NCBI GenBank assembly: GCA_029986255.1
Contig: DALTYD010000002.1
Coordinates: 40,693-104,692, forward strand
Direction: 5' to 3'
Length of the DNA: 64,000 bases
Source of the DNA: Methanocorpusculum sp.
GTDB lineage: Archaea > Halobacteriota > Methanomicrobia > Methanomicrobiales > Methanocorpusculaceae
Under the pieces are notes generated by a model. It had not been told where the DNA came from and did no database searches. It was given only the letters and a program-made list of their open reading frames with translations. The position numbers were made by a program, and so were the translations under genes. Position 1 is the first letter of the stretch. The number at the start of each line of letters is the position of its first letter. This document shows positions 9,247 to 19,375 of the stretch, piece after piece.

Positions 9247-9326
9247 AGGTACTCGTAAGACAGACTAATAGATATAACTTCTCTTTGAGGTACACATAAA
9301 ATAAAGATGACAAGGTCACAAAAATA

Positions 9327-10187
9327 TTATTCTACTTCATATAATGCTGTGATTACGTCACGATCGAACAACATACCAGATAGACGCTGATCATTATCGA
9401 TGATTGGCATTTGATCTACACGGCTACGCTTCATCTTTAAGGCGCAGTCACTAATTTCAGCATTGTTCGGTACAGAAATGACCCTTGTTACCATGACATC
9501 CTTAACTGGACGATTTGGAAGCTTCACTTTGGAGATTCCATAGGATATCGTATGATTATCGCGAATACTCTCCCACGTCCACTCATCATCATCTGTACCT
9601 GTAGAAAAGTCACTGATCTGTACCTCATCCTCAATGCGGGAACAACGAATTAGATCACGTTCAGAGATTATACCAGTCAACCTATTCAATTGGTTTAAGA
9701 TAGGCATGGCATCGACTTCCGCAAGCTCCATAATCCTACCAACAACAGGAAGAGGGGTTTCCTCCCAAATAGCAAAGGTCTGTTTGTCTACAAATCGATC
9801 TCGAATTTCGCGCTTGTCATTGATCTTGGCAACAGCGCTAACAAGATCGGAGACACTCAAGAGACCAACCAATTTATTACCCTCAACAACAGGTAGGCGA
9901 CGAACATTGAAATTAGTCATAATTTTTGCTGCCTCAGCAAGCAGAGCCTCAGGATGAATGGTTAATGGATCTGGACTCATAAGAAGTGCAATCTGATTCT
10001 CTTCTGCATTGTGCAAAATGTCTTTTCTGGTGACAATGCCAATCAGTTCATCTTCTTTGATAACTGGTACTCCAGAAATACCAGTTCGCTTCAGAATCCG
10101 GAGAACGTCATCACGACTGGAGGGTATCTCCACCGACACAACATCCTTTGTCATGTAATCTTTTACAAGCATTTCGTCAGTTATCAT
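9327..10187 (-). CDS. Protein of four CBS domains
   Basis: Four CBS repeats in 286 residues, arranged as two Bateman modules: about 8-65, 67-125, 130-185 and 225-285. Repeats are marked by V.DYMTKDVVSV, GVPVIKEDELIGIVTRKDIL, RRLPVVEGNKLVGLLSVSDL, AMPILNQLNRLTGIISERDLI and QMPIIDNDQRLSGMLFDRDVI. CBS pairs bind adenosyl ligands such as AMP, ATP or SAM and act as energy or ligand sensors. No effector domain is attached, so it probably acts on another protein. It is monocistronic on this evidence. Confidence 0.9.
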   Translation of the reverse strand: MITDEMLVKDYMTKDVVSVEIPSSRDDVLRILKRTGISGVPVIKEDELIGIVTRKDILHNAEENQIALLMSPDPLTIHPEALLAEAAKIMTNFNVRRLPVVEGNKLVGLLSVSDLVSAVAKINDKREIRDRFVDKQTFAIWEETPLPVVGRIMELAEVDAMPILNQLNRLTGIISERDLIRCSRIEDEVQISDFSTGTDDDEWTWESIRDNHTISYGISKVKLPNRPVKDVMVTRVISVPNNAEISDCALKMKRSRVDQMPIIDNDQRLSGMLFDRDVITALYEVE

Positions 10188-10663
10188 GGAACACCTGGGT
10201 ATGTTATACGAATTTTCTTATCGATGGAATGAATATAACACATCTTCCCAAAGAGGAAAAAGTTAGAATTACGTTAGGGCTATTGATGTAAAAACAGTTC
10301 TATCCAGTACAATGGATAGGATAAGATTATTTAAAATATATGTACTTATATTAATGATATTAAAAAATAGTGCTAAAAATACAACATGTACAAATGAAAA
10401 ATATCAGAGACTATGCGCAGAAAAAATAAGGATTCATGAATAAAATTTAACAGATATTCCAAATTCAAATTACTAAAGTGAATTTTCTAGAGTTAATAAC
10501 ACAAGAAGAATAAGAAGAAACATACTATCAAATATGCACCAGTATTGCCTAGAATTTCAATAATGGCAGAATCCTTATGATAGATCTCAAGACCAGATTC
10601 AGTGAAAGAAATTATATGGAGATCAAAGCAGCCATATATGAATAAAATGTAGAATAAACCAAT
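10188..10663. other. 476-bp spacer with one small inverted repeat
   Basis: No gene seen. CTATCC (10300-10305) and GGATAG (10314-10319) form a perfect 6-bp inverted repeat around 8 bases, about 115 bases upstream of the start of the minus-strand CBS gene. It could be an operator or a short hairpin; nothing else supports a role. Confidence 0.35.
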
Positions 10664-11689
10664 TTATTGATACACAGCACGGACAGATCGACTACTAATT
10701 CGAGATACAAGTGAGAGTACTGGAGACTGAGTCCATGTCTTAGCATATCCAGGATCAAGGCACAAGAGGTTGGCCGGTTCTCCTTCTTCGATGATACCCC
10801 GATGTCCAAGAAGTGAAAAACCACCAAGAGCCATAGTAAGTGTTTCTTCGGGTGACGTTTTATACACAATGGTAAGGAATGCACATTCAGTAAACATATC
10901 CGGAGAAACAAACATGACATTGTCTGTGCCGAGCCAGAGAGTACATCCTGCATCGATCATTTTCCTCACGGGGGGGCGATCTGCAGCATTTGTACCACCA
11001 AGAATCCAATTAGATCGTGGGCAAATAACTAGAGGGATATTTCGATCAGCAGCCGCACGTATATGACGATCCTCAAAATAGGTGGCATGAATGATGAAAT
11101 CAGGATCCAAAGAAAAAGCGTCATCAATGTCCTGAGGACCCGCTTCTCCAGCATGGATGGCTATATGTTTTCCGGCAGCACGAGCACACTCAATGAATGC
11201 AAGATCTTCGACATGATTAGTTGCATTGCTGAGCCCAAGTCCATCCGCAAGAAACTCTCCTCCATCTCTTCCAAAGATTACAGGGTGAATTTCAGGTATA
11301 GCTGCCTGTTGAAGAAGGCGAACTCCATTTACTCCACCCTCACGGAATTCAGCAAATGCGGTTGTCCCCGTTGAATACATAAACTGCATTGTCTCATACA
11401 TGGCTGATCTCAGATGTGCATCGGGAGTGGCACGAAGGAATCGGTGTTTCAATCCATTTGGAGGGGCAACGAGATCGGCAAGGGAATGGTCTGCAACAGA
11501 CGTATCCATTGCAACCGTATCAGCTATGTGAGTGTGCGCGTTGAAAAATGCTGGGGCTATCCATTGGGTTATAGGTTTATTACTATCCTCAATATGAATA
11601 ATAATACTATTTTCTATAGTAATGGAGACATTACGCGGTAAAAATGTATCACCACAAAAGGCAAGTCCATGTAGTTCTTTATCTAGCAT
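10664..11689 (-). CDS. Amidohydrolase (cytosine deaminase/chlorohydrolase-like)
   Basis: Metal-dependent hydrolase of the amidohydrolase superfamily, 341 residues. Metal-site motifs appear in order: FNAHTHIAD (HxH), HAGEAG, HATYFED and WLGTDNVMF (the Asp ligand). The SRSNW-like CPRSNWILGG segment is typical of the SAH/adenosine/cytosine deaminase-chlorohydrolase branch. The N- and C-terminal beta-sandwich strands are also present (EGEPANLLCLDPGY). Archaeal members deaminate adenosine derivatives or related purines; the substrate cannot be told from sequence. Transcribed divergently from Sec61 beta. Confidence 0.85.
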   Translation of the reverse strand: MLDKELHGLAFCGDTFLPRNVSITIENSIIIHIEDSNKPITQWIAPAFFNAHTHIADTVAMDTSVADHSLADLVAPPNGLKHRFLRATPDAHLRSAMYETMQFMYSTGTTAFAEFREGGVNGVRLLQQAAIPEIHPVIFGRDGGEFLADGLGLSNATNHVEDLAFIECARAAGKHIAIHAGEAGPQDIDDAFSLDPDFIIHATYFEDRHIRAAADRNIPLVICPRSNWILGGTNAADRPPVRKMIDAGCTLWLGTDNVMFVSPDMFTECAFLTIVYKTSPEETLTMALGGFSLLGHRGIIEEGEPANLLCLDPGYAKTWTQSPVLSLVSRISSRSVRAVYQ

Positions 11690-11745
11690 ATCTACCGATT
11701 TTTTCCTCCTGTGTTTATATGCATGGAGTGGAAAATATAATAATT

Positions 11746-11907
11746 ATGGGATCAAAGAAATCTGGAAGAGGATTAAGTTCATCCGCAGGCCTTGTTACAT
11801 ATTATGATGCTGACAATAGAACAGCTGTGCATATCAACCCGAAGACAGTTCTAATTATGGTCTCCATTGTTGGTATTGCTATATATCTGCTGAATATCTT
11901 AATCTAA
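11746..11907 (+). CDS. Preprotein translocase subunit Sec61 beta (SecG)
   Basis: Small tail-anchored subunit of the SecYE-beta channel. The 53-residue protein starts MGSKKSGRGLSSSAGLVTYY, the typical archaeal N-terminus, followed by HINPKTVL and one C-terminal membrane helix (about residues 32-51). The open frame extends upstream, but homology places the start at ATG 11746. It stands alone, divergent from the amidohydrolase gene. Confidence 0.93.
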   Translation: MGSKKSGRGLSSSAGLVTYYDADNRTAVHINPKTVLIMVSIVGIAIYLLNILI

Positions 11908-12445
11908 CGTATTTCAAAATTTAGGAGGATGGTAGAAAGATCATAACTATCCCGAGTCTTCCATTTTCAGTGAGGGTAGAAAGTAATTTTTCAACTTTTT
12001 TGAGTGGCGCAGCCTACTCTCTACTATACTATACATTTGTCTCAGTTAGACTAGAGAGAATAGGGATATAAATGTGGCACCAATGAATTAATTTTTGGAT
12101 TGAAACAAAGAATTTTCTCATCTTTATCGCGCGAGAGTTGAGAATATTAAAAATTATCACCTCAGACAAAAAATTGGAAAAAAACATATGAATAAATAAA
12201 AGAAGCATTGTTTTTTTTTACAAATACTTTGATAAAATGGAAAATTTTACCATATAACATCGAAAATATATATATATTTCTTTTGGACAGCACAGAAAAG
12301 CATTCAAATTCAAAAAAAATGTACATCAAAGAGTTTGGCGTTCAGCTTCAAGAATAGTATAGACTGATAACTGAAAAATAAATTAAAGAAAGAGGATTAC
12401 TCTGTCCAATAAGGCAGAGAGCGAAGGGATCCATAATTATATCTC
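11908..12445. other. 540-bp spacer between Sec61 beta and cofE
   Basis: The two flanking genes converge. No gene seen. Features are a T9 run (12211-12219), a (TA)n tract near 12265-12278 and a distant 7-bp inverted repeat CTCTCTA/TAGAGAG (12017-12023 and 12052-12058). The T-run may terminate plus-strand transcription. Confidence 0.45.
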
Positions 12446-13183
12446 TCAGATATGGATAAGTTTTCGAATCAGATCTTCCTCTTTAGTGAAATAGAGAGAG
12501 TCATGGCCTTTCCAAGTTCCACAACCAGAAAATTTAACAACAGGAATACCATTGTTGCTTTCGCCCATAATGAAATTAGAGAAAGCTGCAATCTCATCAA
12601 CGACTGCTTCTTCAGTGATCTGAAGTTCCATCCCGAAGAGATCATGTTCCCCACGAAAATCACGAATAGCGGTCATGCCAGCCCAACCAATAGCGTGGCC
12701 TATCTGTCCACGACGAAAAGCACGACCACATGTGTCGGTGATAATGACACCAACATGTTTCTGGGTAATCTGGTGAATTTTTTTCTGAATTTCTTGAGCT
12801 TCGGCCATTGGATCCTTAGGTAGGATAATTATGTTGTTACCTTCGATGTTGCTGTTGTCAACACCTGCACGCACTCCAACATGACCAAAGGGAAGTTCTG
12901 AGAGGATAAATGGAGATTCCACAATGACATCGACTGATGATTCAAGAATTCCCTGAACAAATCGAGGGTCCTCTCCGATTTTTTCAGCAATTCTTTCTGC
13001 ATTTTTTGTTGGTATAATATCTGATAGCGATTGAACATAACCTTTGGCTTTGGAGACAATAGTAGACGCAACACAAATGATATCACCATTTTCAAAACAC
13101 GTGTTTGCACAGATAAATGCAGAAATGTCATCACCCATGTGGACAAGAGGGATTCCAGAAATTCCAGTAACTTGAACTGACAT
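12446..13183 (-). CDS. cofE: Coenzyme F420-0:L-glutamate ligase
   Basis: Adds one or two gamma-linked glutamates to F420-0 with GTP, giving the F420 used by methanogen dehydrogenases. The 245-residue length is normal for archaeal CofE. Conserved segments include the N-terminal ISGIPLVHMGDD, KAKGYVQSL, VGVRAGVDNSNIEG with the nucleotide/metal-binding DNSN, and ITDTCGRAFRRGQIGHAIGWAG. It is monocistronic here; other cof genes lie outside. Confidence 0.95.
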   Translation of the reverse strand: MSVQVTGISGIPLVHMGDDISAFICANTCFENGDIICVASTIVSKAKGYVQSLSDIIPTKNAERIAEKIGEDPRFVQGILESSVDVIVESPFILSELPFGHVGVRAGVDNSNIEGNNIIILPKDPMAEAQEIQKKIHQITQKHVGVIITDTCGRAFRRGQIGHAIGWAGMTAIRDFRGEHDLFGMELQITEEAVVDEIAAFSNFIMGESNNGIPVVKFSGCGTWKGHDSLYFTKEEDLIRKLIHI

Positions 13184-13837
13184 TGACTCTCAAGTATGCA
13201 TCTGTGTAATTATAAACCAAGATGGTTTTGTACTTAGATGATAAAAGAGATTTTTTTAGTAATCAGGTTGATAAATGTTGTACAAGAACATATTGTGTTA
13301 TCCTTTATCCATGGTGCTACCAAGTTATGCACACGAACAGTAAGGGAAGTGAACGTCCTTCTTTATCTCTAGACAGAACATCGCATATAAATAGCATCCA
13401 TTTATCTTGAGAGAGAGCAATATTTTGGCTAAAGATGGCAACAAAAACTTACACCAGTAAAGATAAACCAAATACAGGAAAAGTATCTTTTCAGGTAACA
13501 GACGAAACATATAAATAATCATAATAATTCCTGCATTATGAAAAAATGTAGTCATTTGAACAATTAAAATAGGAAAAAAAGACGAGAATAAGCTCAAAAT
13601 ATTATTTTTAGACTATTCTCACTAGAGCAAATCTTTTTTAGAAAGAGATGAGAGATATAAAATATGATGCACAATAGTTATCACATTTCCAACGAAATAG
13701 AGACATTTTTGACTGAGATAATGTCTAGAATTATATCAAAATAAGCTATGAAAAATTGTGAAAAAGATAGTCAAAATGTTTTTTTTTTCTTCTGAGTAGA
13801 TATCACATATAATATATCATAATAACAAACAAAAAAA
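13184..13837. other. 650-bp AT-rich spacer, cofE to guaB
   Basis: It lies between the 5' end of cofE and the 3' end of guaB, both on the minus strand. No gene seen on either strand; open frames are short and of biased composition. A T10 run at 13779-13788 is on the plus strand, so it is an A-run for the flanking genes. The cofE promoter must lie in the first hundred or so bases. Confidence 0.45.
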
Positions 13838-15307
13838 TTAGAGATCCACTCGATAATTCGGAGCTTCGTCGGTAATTAGAATTCCATGAGGATGACTCTC
13901 CTTCAGACCAGCCGCCGTAATCCGCACAAAACGTGCATTCTTACGCATTGACTCAATATCCTTGCTTCCAGTGTAACCCATTGCAGACTTCAAACCCCCA
14001 ATAGTCTGATAAATAACATCAATTACCGATCCAACATATGGTGTTGCACCTTCAACACCCTCTGGGACATACTTTGTCGCACCTATACCTTTCTTTTGGA
14101 AATATCGGTCGCTTGACTGACCAGATGTCATCACACCAAGCGAACCCATACCACGATATTGCTTATAGCGGCGCCCCTTCACCACAATAACCTTGCCAGG
14201 AGCCTCATCTGTACCTGCAAACATACTCCCCATCATCACCGACGAAGCACCAGCAACTATTGCCTTCGCCACATCACCGCTATACTTCACACCACCATCA
14301 GCAATCACAGGGACACCCAGAGGATCTGCTATATCACACACACTCGCAATAGCTGATATCTGGGGAACACCCACTCCCGCAACAATACGAGTAGTACAAA
14401 TTGAACCGGGACCAATCCCAACCTTAATACCATCCACAAAATCTACTAATTCACGAGCTGCAGCTGCTGTCGCAATGTTTCCAGCGATAACATCACAAGA
14501 TATCGTGCTTTTGATATCTTTTACACCACGGACCACATGCATATTGTGACAATGAGCACAGTCCACAATAATCGCATCTGCGCCTGCATCCGCAAGCATC
14601 GACGCACGTTCCATATCAAATGGACCTACAGCAGCGGCAACCCTAAGATTACCATTTTTGTCACGGTTCGCGTTTGGATACTGCTGCTTTTCCAAAAGAT
14701 CCTGCATTGTAATAATACCAATCAACTTTCCTTTCTCATCCACGACTGGCAACCGCTCAACTTTCTTAGCATACATCATGTTAATGGCCTCATCAGCAGT
14801 GATATTCTCTCTCACCGTAATAGGTTGCTTCGTCATAATCGTGTCAACAGATTCTGAACCCAGTTTGGGAACCACTCCACGCACATCACGACGAGACACA
14901 ATACCTACCAATTGTTCCGTTGGATCAACTATAGGAACCCCACCAATACCATGCATATCCATCAGATTTGCAACAAACCTAATCGTTGTGTCAGGAGTAA
15001 CATACCAAACATCACGTTCGATCACCTTTTCTGCATTTTTCACAAGTTCCACAAAAGCAACTTCCTGCTCCGGTGTACAATTTCTGTGCAAAACCCCGAT
15101 ACCTCCAGCGCGCGCAAGAGCGATCGCCATTGCCGACTCTGTAACTGTATCCATAGCAGAACTCACAAGAGGAATTGAGAGAGGAATATTTTTTGAAAAT
15201 TTCGACGTCACCATCACATCATTCGGCTCAATCCAAGATTCCGCGGGTTCAATCAGCACATCATCAAACGTTAATGCTGTGGGAATATTGAGTTTGTCAC
15301 TGTACAT
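13838..15307 (-). CDS. guaB: IMP dehydrogenase
   Basis: Oxidises IMP to XMP with NAD+, the committed step to GMP. The 489-residue protein has the N-terminal [11 protein letters not shown], two inserted CBS domains (about residues 95-205; [12 protein letters not shown]... and [10 protein letters not shown]...), the catalytic loop GPGSICTTR with Cys near 305, the GAVP-like [13 protein letters not shown] and [12 protein letters not shown], and the flap YRGMGS. It begins 5 bp after mfnB, so the two are probably cotranscribed. GTP is the precursor or cosubstrate of several methanogen cofactors, which may explain the pairing. Confidence 0.97.
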   Translation of the reverse strand: MYSDKLNIPTALTFDDVLIEPAESWIEPNDVMVTSKFSKNIPLSIPLVSSAMDTVTESAMAIALARAGGIGVLHRNCTPEQEVAFVELVKNAEKVIERDVWYVTPDTTIRFVANLMDMHGIGGVPIVDPTEQLVGIVSRRDVRGVVPKLGSESVDTIMTKQPITVRENITADEAINMMYAKKVERLPVVDEKGKLIGIITMQDLLEKQQYPNANRDKNGNLRVAAAVGPFDMERASMLADAGADAIIVDCAHCHNMHVVRGVKDIKSTISCDVIAGNIATAAAARELVDFVDGIKVGIGPGSICTTRIVAGVGVPQISAIASVCDIADPLGVPVIADGGVKYSGDVAKAIVAGASSVMMGSMFAGTDEAPGKVIVVKGRRYKQYRGMGSLGVMTSGQSSDRYFQKKGIGATKYVPEGVEGATPYVGSVIDVIYQTIGGLKSAMGYTGSKDIESMRKNARFVRITAAGLKESHPHGILITDEAPNYRVDL

Positions 15308-15312
15308 CTTGG

Positions 15313-16002
15313 TTACCTGACCATCTGAATTGCTTTTGCTACCAGATCTGCTTTAACCATCGTTGATCGATCACCACCGCACACCATCCCCCGAACGCCA
15401 ATAATATCAGGATCAATCTCCTTTAAGGCAGGGATATCTTCAAACTTCAAAGATCCTGCAATGGCAGTTTTCAGACCAAGTGAACGGTTTTGATCCGTAA
15501 ATTCCTGCAGAGCATCATAGTTCATAAATTCAAATGTACTCGTTCCATCTTTTTTTCCAGTGTCAACCATTGCAAAATCAGCGCCGCATTCCGCAGCTAT
15601 TTGAGACATAATTTGGGGAGAAATCGTTCCCAATCGAACATGATCTGAATATGCAGCAATAACCACGAACTTCTCTGGAAATGGCTCTTTGACAGCACGA
15701 ACCACATTCGCAATAACATCATGGGCTGCACCATTATCATTGAACATCAAACCAATCTTGACAAAGTCGGCACCAGCACATGCAGCACCATATGCAGCAA
15801 TAGCTGCATTCCCAGGAGTAGGGCCATAATCACCAATTGCAGCGGATATTGGCGTCGTTCCAGCAAGATTTTTAATTTCACGAATAACCCATGGATAGTT
15901 CGCACCAAGCGATCCCTCAGCAGGGCGCTTCACGTCAATAATGTCAGCATTGAGGCAGAATTTTGCCTCTTCTATAGAGCTGGGGCTGACTAAAAGTTTC
16001 AT
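15313..16002 (-). CDS. mfnB: (5-formylfuran-3-yl)methyl phosphate synthase (methanofuran biosynthesis)
   Basis: Converts two molecules of glyceraldehyde-3-phosphate into 4-(hydroxymethyl)-2-furancarboxaldehyde phosphate, the furan ring of methanofuran. The TIM-barrel protein (229 aa) has the family's DVKRPAEGSLGAN segment with the active-site Lys25, IGDYGPTPG, DFVKIGLM, MVDTGKKDGTS with another catalytic lysine, and GVRGMVCGGDRS. Homology places the start at ATG 16002; an in-frame ATG 39 bases upstream would add residues the family lacks. It is cotranscribed with guaB and divergent from a HisA/HisF-like gene. Confidence 0.94.
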   Translation of the reverse strand: MKLLVSPSSIEEAKFCLNADIIDVKRPAEGSLGANYPWVIREIKNLAGTTPISAAIGDYGPTPGNAAIAAYGAACAGADFVKIGLMFNDNGAAHDVIANVVRAVKEPFPEKFVVIAAYSDHVRLGTISPQIMSQIAAECGADFAMVDTGKKDGTSTFEFMNYDALQEFTDQNRSLGLKTAIAGSLKFEDIPALKEIDPDIIGVRGMVCGGDRSTMVKADLVAKAIQMVR

Positions 16003-16109
16003 GGATATTATATGGTCATTACCCTTAATAAGGACAGTCATTTTTGGTCTTTGAATAGAGAGGACCCAGAGATTAATTTATTCCAGGACATACAATATAA
16101 AATACTAAA

Positions 16110-16793
16110 ATGCGTGTTGTACTTGCAATAGATCTCAAAAAAGGATATGTAGTACACGGCAGATCTGGTGACCGAAATACCTATATGCCATTAACATGGG
16201 GGTTAGCTCATTCTGCAGAACCATCATCATATCTTGTGGAAATGAAACCAAAATATCTGTACATAGCAGATCTTGATAGGATTGGAAGGTGTGGAGATCA
16301 CACTAAACAGATTCTCCAGCTTGCAGACAAAGTAGTAGAACTCTGGGTAGATCGCGGATGTCGCACTCCAGAAGAGTATCTGCAAAAGGAGAACATACAT
16401 AACATAGTGGGAACTGAGACAATCGAGGCATCTCCCAAGGATTTCAACGGAGGATTTTTGAGCGTTGATGTCATAGATGAGCATGTAATAGGACCTACAT
16501 TTTCTCCAGAGACACGACCCACTGAAGTACTTTGTAAAACAAATGAAACAAATTTTGACGGATGCATTCTCTTAAATATTTCCTCAGTCGGCACATCATC
16601 AGGCATTGATTATGCATACGCAGAACAGTTGAGAAGTAGTTCTTCAAAAAAACTCTACTATGGAGGAGGAGTGCGATCGATAGATGATCTACAAATTCTT
16701 TCAGATGCCGGATTTGATGGAGTGATTGTTTCAACTGCAGTACACAGAAGAACAGTTCCACTCGAGATCATTAGGAAGGGATCATTTTGCTGA
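16110..16793 (+). CDS. HisA/HisF-related TIM-barrel protein
   Basis: Resembles phosphoribosylformimino-AICAR-P isomerase-type barrels: MRVVLAIDLKKGYVVHGRSGDR matches the first strand and substrate loop of HisA, and YYGGGVRSIDDLQ with GVIVSTAVH matches the C-terminal phosphate sites. The middle is divergent and the 227-residue protein is not the histidine enzyme itself. In methanogens such paralogues have no firmly established reaction that I can name. It overlaps tmk by 7 bp and is divergent from mfnB, so a cofactor-related role is possible but inferred only from position. Confidence 0.75.
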   Translation: MRVVLAIDLKKGYVVHGRSGDRNTYMPLTWGLAHSAEPSSYLVEMKPKYLYIADLDRIGRCGDHTKQILQLADKVVELWVDRGCRTPEEYLQKENIHNIVGTETIEASPKDFNGGFLSVDVIDEHVIGPTFSPETRPTEVLCKTNETNFDGCILLNISSVGTSSGIDYAYAEQLRSSSSKKLYYGGGVRSIDDLQILSDAGFDGVIVSTAVHRRTVPLEIIRKGSFC

Positions 16794-17509
16794 TTACCCT
16801 TGAAGGAATCGATGGATCTGGAAAATCAACCCTCCATAATGGACTAAAAAACAGACTTGCAGATCTTCACCCAGTCTTCACGCGTGAACCAGGAATGCCA
16901 TACATAGGCGAAACAATCCGAAACACCATTGCCACAAATAATGATCCTCTAGTTGAGGCAACGCTTTTCATCGCTGACCACGCTGTGCACCTCGCAGAAG
17001 TTGTCCGTCCAGCTTTGGACACAGGAGGCATCGTTATCTCCGACCGATACTCTGATTCACGATTCGCCTATCAAGAAGTATCACTGACTGGAATTCTTCC
17101 AGAACCACAAAGATGGTTGGAAGCGGTGCATGCAGGATGGTCCATTCGTCCAGATATGACGATTATTCTCGTCCTTCCAGTGGAGATAGCACTGTCGCGA
17201 ATTGCTGAACGAAGAGAAGAGCGGGAACACTTCGAACGACGAGAATTTTTAGAGAGAGTACAAAAGAATTATCTTGCCCTAGCTGCGAAGGATCCTGTAA
17301 GATTCATTTTAGTTAATGCTGACTGCGATAAAAAAACAATTCTTGATTTCGTGGAAGAAAGTATTCGTATAGCTCTACAGAAAAAGGAAGTAAAGATTAA
17401 TCCAGATATCTCACCATCATATAATATTTCAAAGAGTCAGGAAAAAGATAAGAATGCAAAGAATATCAACAGTCACTCTTATAGAAATTCATTGAAATCT
17501 ATGCAATAG
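16787..17509 (+). CDS. tmk: dTMP kinase, with an unusual C-terminal tail
   Basis: Phosphorylates dTMP to dTDP. It has the P-loop EGIDGSGKSTL (residues 6-16), the TREPG DR-type motif, SDRYSDSRFAYQ, and a lid with RxxR arginines (AERREEREHFERR). The start is TTG at 16787, supported by GGAAGGG six bases upstream and by homology (LITLEGIDG). It overlaps the upstream HisA/HisF-like gene by 7 bp. The core ends near residue 198; about 40 further Asn/Ser/Lys-rich residues exceed the usual length (about 195-210) and may reflect loss of the original stop codon. Confidence 0.93.
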   Translation: MLITLEGIDGSGKSTLHNGLKNRLADLHPVFTREPGMPYIGETIRNTIATNNDPLVEATLFIADHAVHLAEVVRPALDTGGIVISDRYSDSRFAYQEVSLTGILPEPQRWLEAVHAGWSIRPDMTIILVLPVEIALSRIAERREEREHFERREFLERVQKNYLALAAKDPVRFILVNADCDKKTILDFVEESIRIALQKKEVKINPDISPSYNISKSQEKDKNAKNINSHSYRNSLKSMQ

Positions 17510-17699
17510 AGAGTTATATTATTGAACAAAGAAGAGTGAAATGACGAATTGTGGCGATCAATGAAAGTATGGGATTATCGACTACCCCAAAGGAGAAGAT
17601 TAAAAATGTGTGAAAATCCCAAATACATAAATTCGAAACCAATGGACATTAATAAATAAGTTAGAATAGCCGTTCTTCCTTCACGTTAGGATTAATGCA

Positions 17700-18617
17700 G
17701 TGAGGACGACATATAATAACATAGATATGATTAAGCTGCAGACACCGACAGACATGATTGGTGGTGTTCCCCTCAACAACCATATGCTTCTCGCAGCAGG
17801 GATACTCGGGACGACTGCCGCATCGCTGTCACGGATGCTTCACCTTGGAGCAGGTGGAGTTGTCACAAAATCAATTGGACCAGAACTCAAAAATGGTCAT
17901 AAGGGTCCATCGCTCATAGCAGTCAGTGGGGGTATCCTCAATGCAATGGGTCTACCAAACCCATCTCAGGAGTTTACCAAAGAAATTAGCACTCTTCTGA
18001 CCGAAAAAAAACCAGTAATCATTAGCATATTTGGAGGAAGACCTCAGGAGTTCGCCAAAGTTGCTGCGTGGTTCCAAGATGCCCTTGCATTTGAACTCAA
18101 CCTTTCCTGTCCACACGCTGATGGGTATGGAGCTGCAATTGGGACGCATCCTCGTGTGGTGCAAGAATGTACCGAAGCTGTCAAGACACTGGGAAAGCCA
18201 GTCTGGGTTAAGCTAACTCCAAACATTACCAACATTGGCACTATTGGCAGGGCGGCAGAAAAAGGTGGAGCAGATGCCATCGTTGCTATCAATACCGTAA
18301 AAGCAATGCGTATTTCAACCGGTATGCGCCAACCAGTTCTTGGAAACAAGTTTGGTGGCCTATCCGGAACGGCCATATTCCCAATTGCTGTACGTGCAGT
18401 GTACGATCTCTATGAAACATGTACCATTCCGATTATAGGATGCGGTGGAGTCTCCTCTGCCGACAATGTCCTTGAAATGATGATGGCAGGTGCCACTGCT
18501 GTCGAAATTGGGAGTGCAATCTATGAAAACATCAACATATTTTCTGACATTGCCGCGGAACTGTATGATATAAATGGAATCCCCGCCGAAGAAATAGTGG
18601 GGTGCGCTCATGCCTGA
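17700..18617 (+). CDS. pyrD: Dihydroorotate dehydrogenase, catalytic subunit (PyrDB type)
   Basis: Oxidises dihydroorotate to orotate; FMN-containing class 1B enzyme working with PyrK. Seen are MLLAAGILGTT, VVTKSIGP, NAMGLPNPS, the active-site region FELNLSCPHADGYG with catalytic Cys in the NLSCP motif, WVKLTPN, and GCGGVSSADNVLEMMMAGATAVEIGSA-type FMN phosphate motifs. GTG 17700 has a weak TTAGGA upstream; ATG 17727 (MIKLQTPT) also fits family length. It overlaps pyrK by 8 bp and opens a long co-directional run through gatE. Confidence 0.96.
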   Translation: MRTTYNNIDMIKLQTPTDMIGGVPLNNHMLLAAGILGTTAASLSRMLHLGAGGVVTKSIGPELKNGHKGPSLIAVSGGILNAMGLPNPSQEFTKEISTLLTEKKPVIISIFGGRPQEFAKVAAWFQDALAFELNLSCPHADGYGAAIGTHPRVVQECTEAVKTLGKPVWVKLTPNITNIGTIGRAAEKGGADAIVAINTVKAMRISTGMRQPVLGNKFGGLSGTAIFPIAVRAVYDLYETCTIPIIGCGGVSSADNVLEMMMAGATAVEIGSAIYENINIFSDIAAELYDINGIPAEEIVGCAHA

Positions 18618-19374
18618 AGAACATATGCCAAGAGTGGTCACCATCACCAAAATAATCGATAGAACCCCAACCATCAAAACATTTATCTTTGACGAAAGCT
18701 TCAATTTTCGTCCAGGCCAGTTCTGTATGATATGGATACCCGGTGTTGATGAAATCCCGATGGCATTCTCAGCTTCAAATTCCATCACAGTTATGAGAGT
18801 AGGAGATGCAACCACTGCCCTTTTCAATCTCAAAGAAGGTGACAAAATTGGCATTCGCGGACCATTAGGCAATGGATTCTCACCAAATGGGAACGTCTTA
18901 GCAATTGGTGGAGGTATAGGTGTCACCCCTCTATTCAGCCTCGCCACAGAGAGTAAGGTAGAGACCTTCATTCTCGGGGCACGTACATCCAAAGAACTAG
19001 TCTTCGTGGACGAACTTACTAACATAACCAAACTGAAAATTGCAACTGATGACGGAACACGCGGATTTCATGGATTTGTTACAGACATTCTCGACCAGAT
19101 GGATGTAACAGAATATGATACTATCTGTGTTTGTGGTCCAGAACAAATGATGAAAGGAATTCTTGATCGACTTACTACTAAAGGAATCGAAAAACGGGGA
19201 CAGTTTTCTCTGCAACGATACATGAAATGCGGTGTTGGCATCTGTGGTTCATGTTGCATGGACCACGAAGGATTCCGTGTTTGTCGTGATGGACCCATAT
19301 TTACAGGAAACATGCTCAAAAACAGTGAATTTGCCCATCATTATCGGGGCCCATCTGGAAAGAGAGAGGGATAA
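18610..19374 (+). CDS. pyrK: Dihydroorotate dehydrogenase electron-transfer subunit PyrK
   Basis: FAD/[2Fe-2S] subunit that passes electrons from PyrD to NAD+. The N-terminal FAD domain has FRPGQFCMIWIPG, IGIRGPLGNGF and IGGGIGVTPLFSLA; the C-terminal cluster site is CGVGICGSCCMDHEGFRVC, the typical four-cysteine arrangement. The 254-residue length is normal. It overlaps pyrD by 8 bp and is followed after 1 bp by a CpXC protein, so translational coupling is likely. Confidence 0.95.
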   Translation: MPEEHMPRVVTITKIIDRTPTIKTFIFDESFNFRPGQFCMIWIPGVDEIPMAFSASNSITVMRVGDATTALFNLKEGDKIGIRGPLGNGFSPNGNVLAIGGGIGVTPLFSLATESKVETFILGARTSKELVFVDELTNITKLKIATDDGTRGFHGFVTDILDQMDVTEYDTICVCGPEQMMKGILDRLTTKGIEKRGQFSLQRYMKCGVGICGSCCMDHEGFRVCRDGPIFTGNMLKNSEFAHHYRGPSGKREG

Positions 19375-19375
19375 C

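Noticed and set aside
13325..13597. 90-codon hydrophobic minus-strand frame
   Set aside because: Looks like a membrane protein only because AT-rich DNA encodes Ile, Leu and Phe; no start signal or homology.
14658..15320. 220-codon plus-strand frame
   Set aside because: Antisense to guaB; Ser/Thr/Ile-rich shadow without family features.
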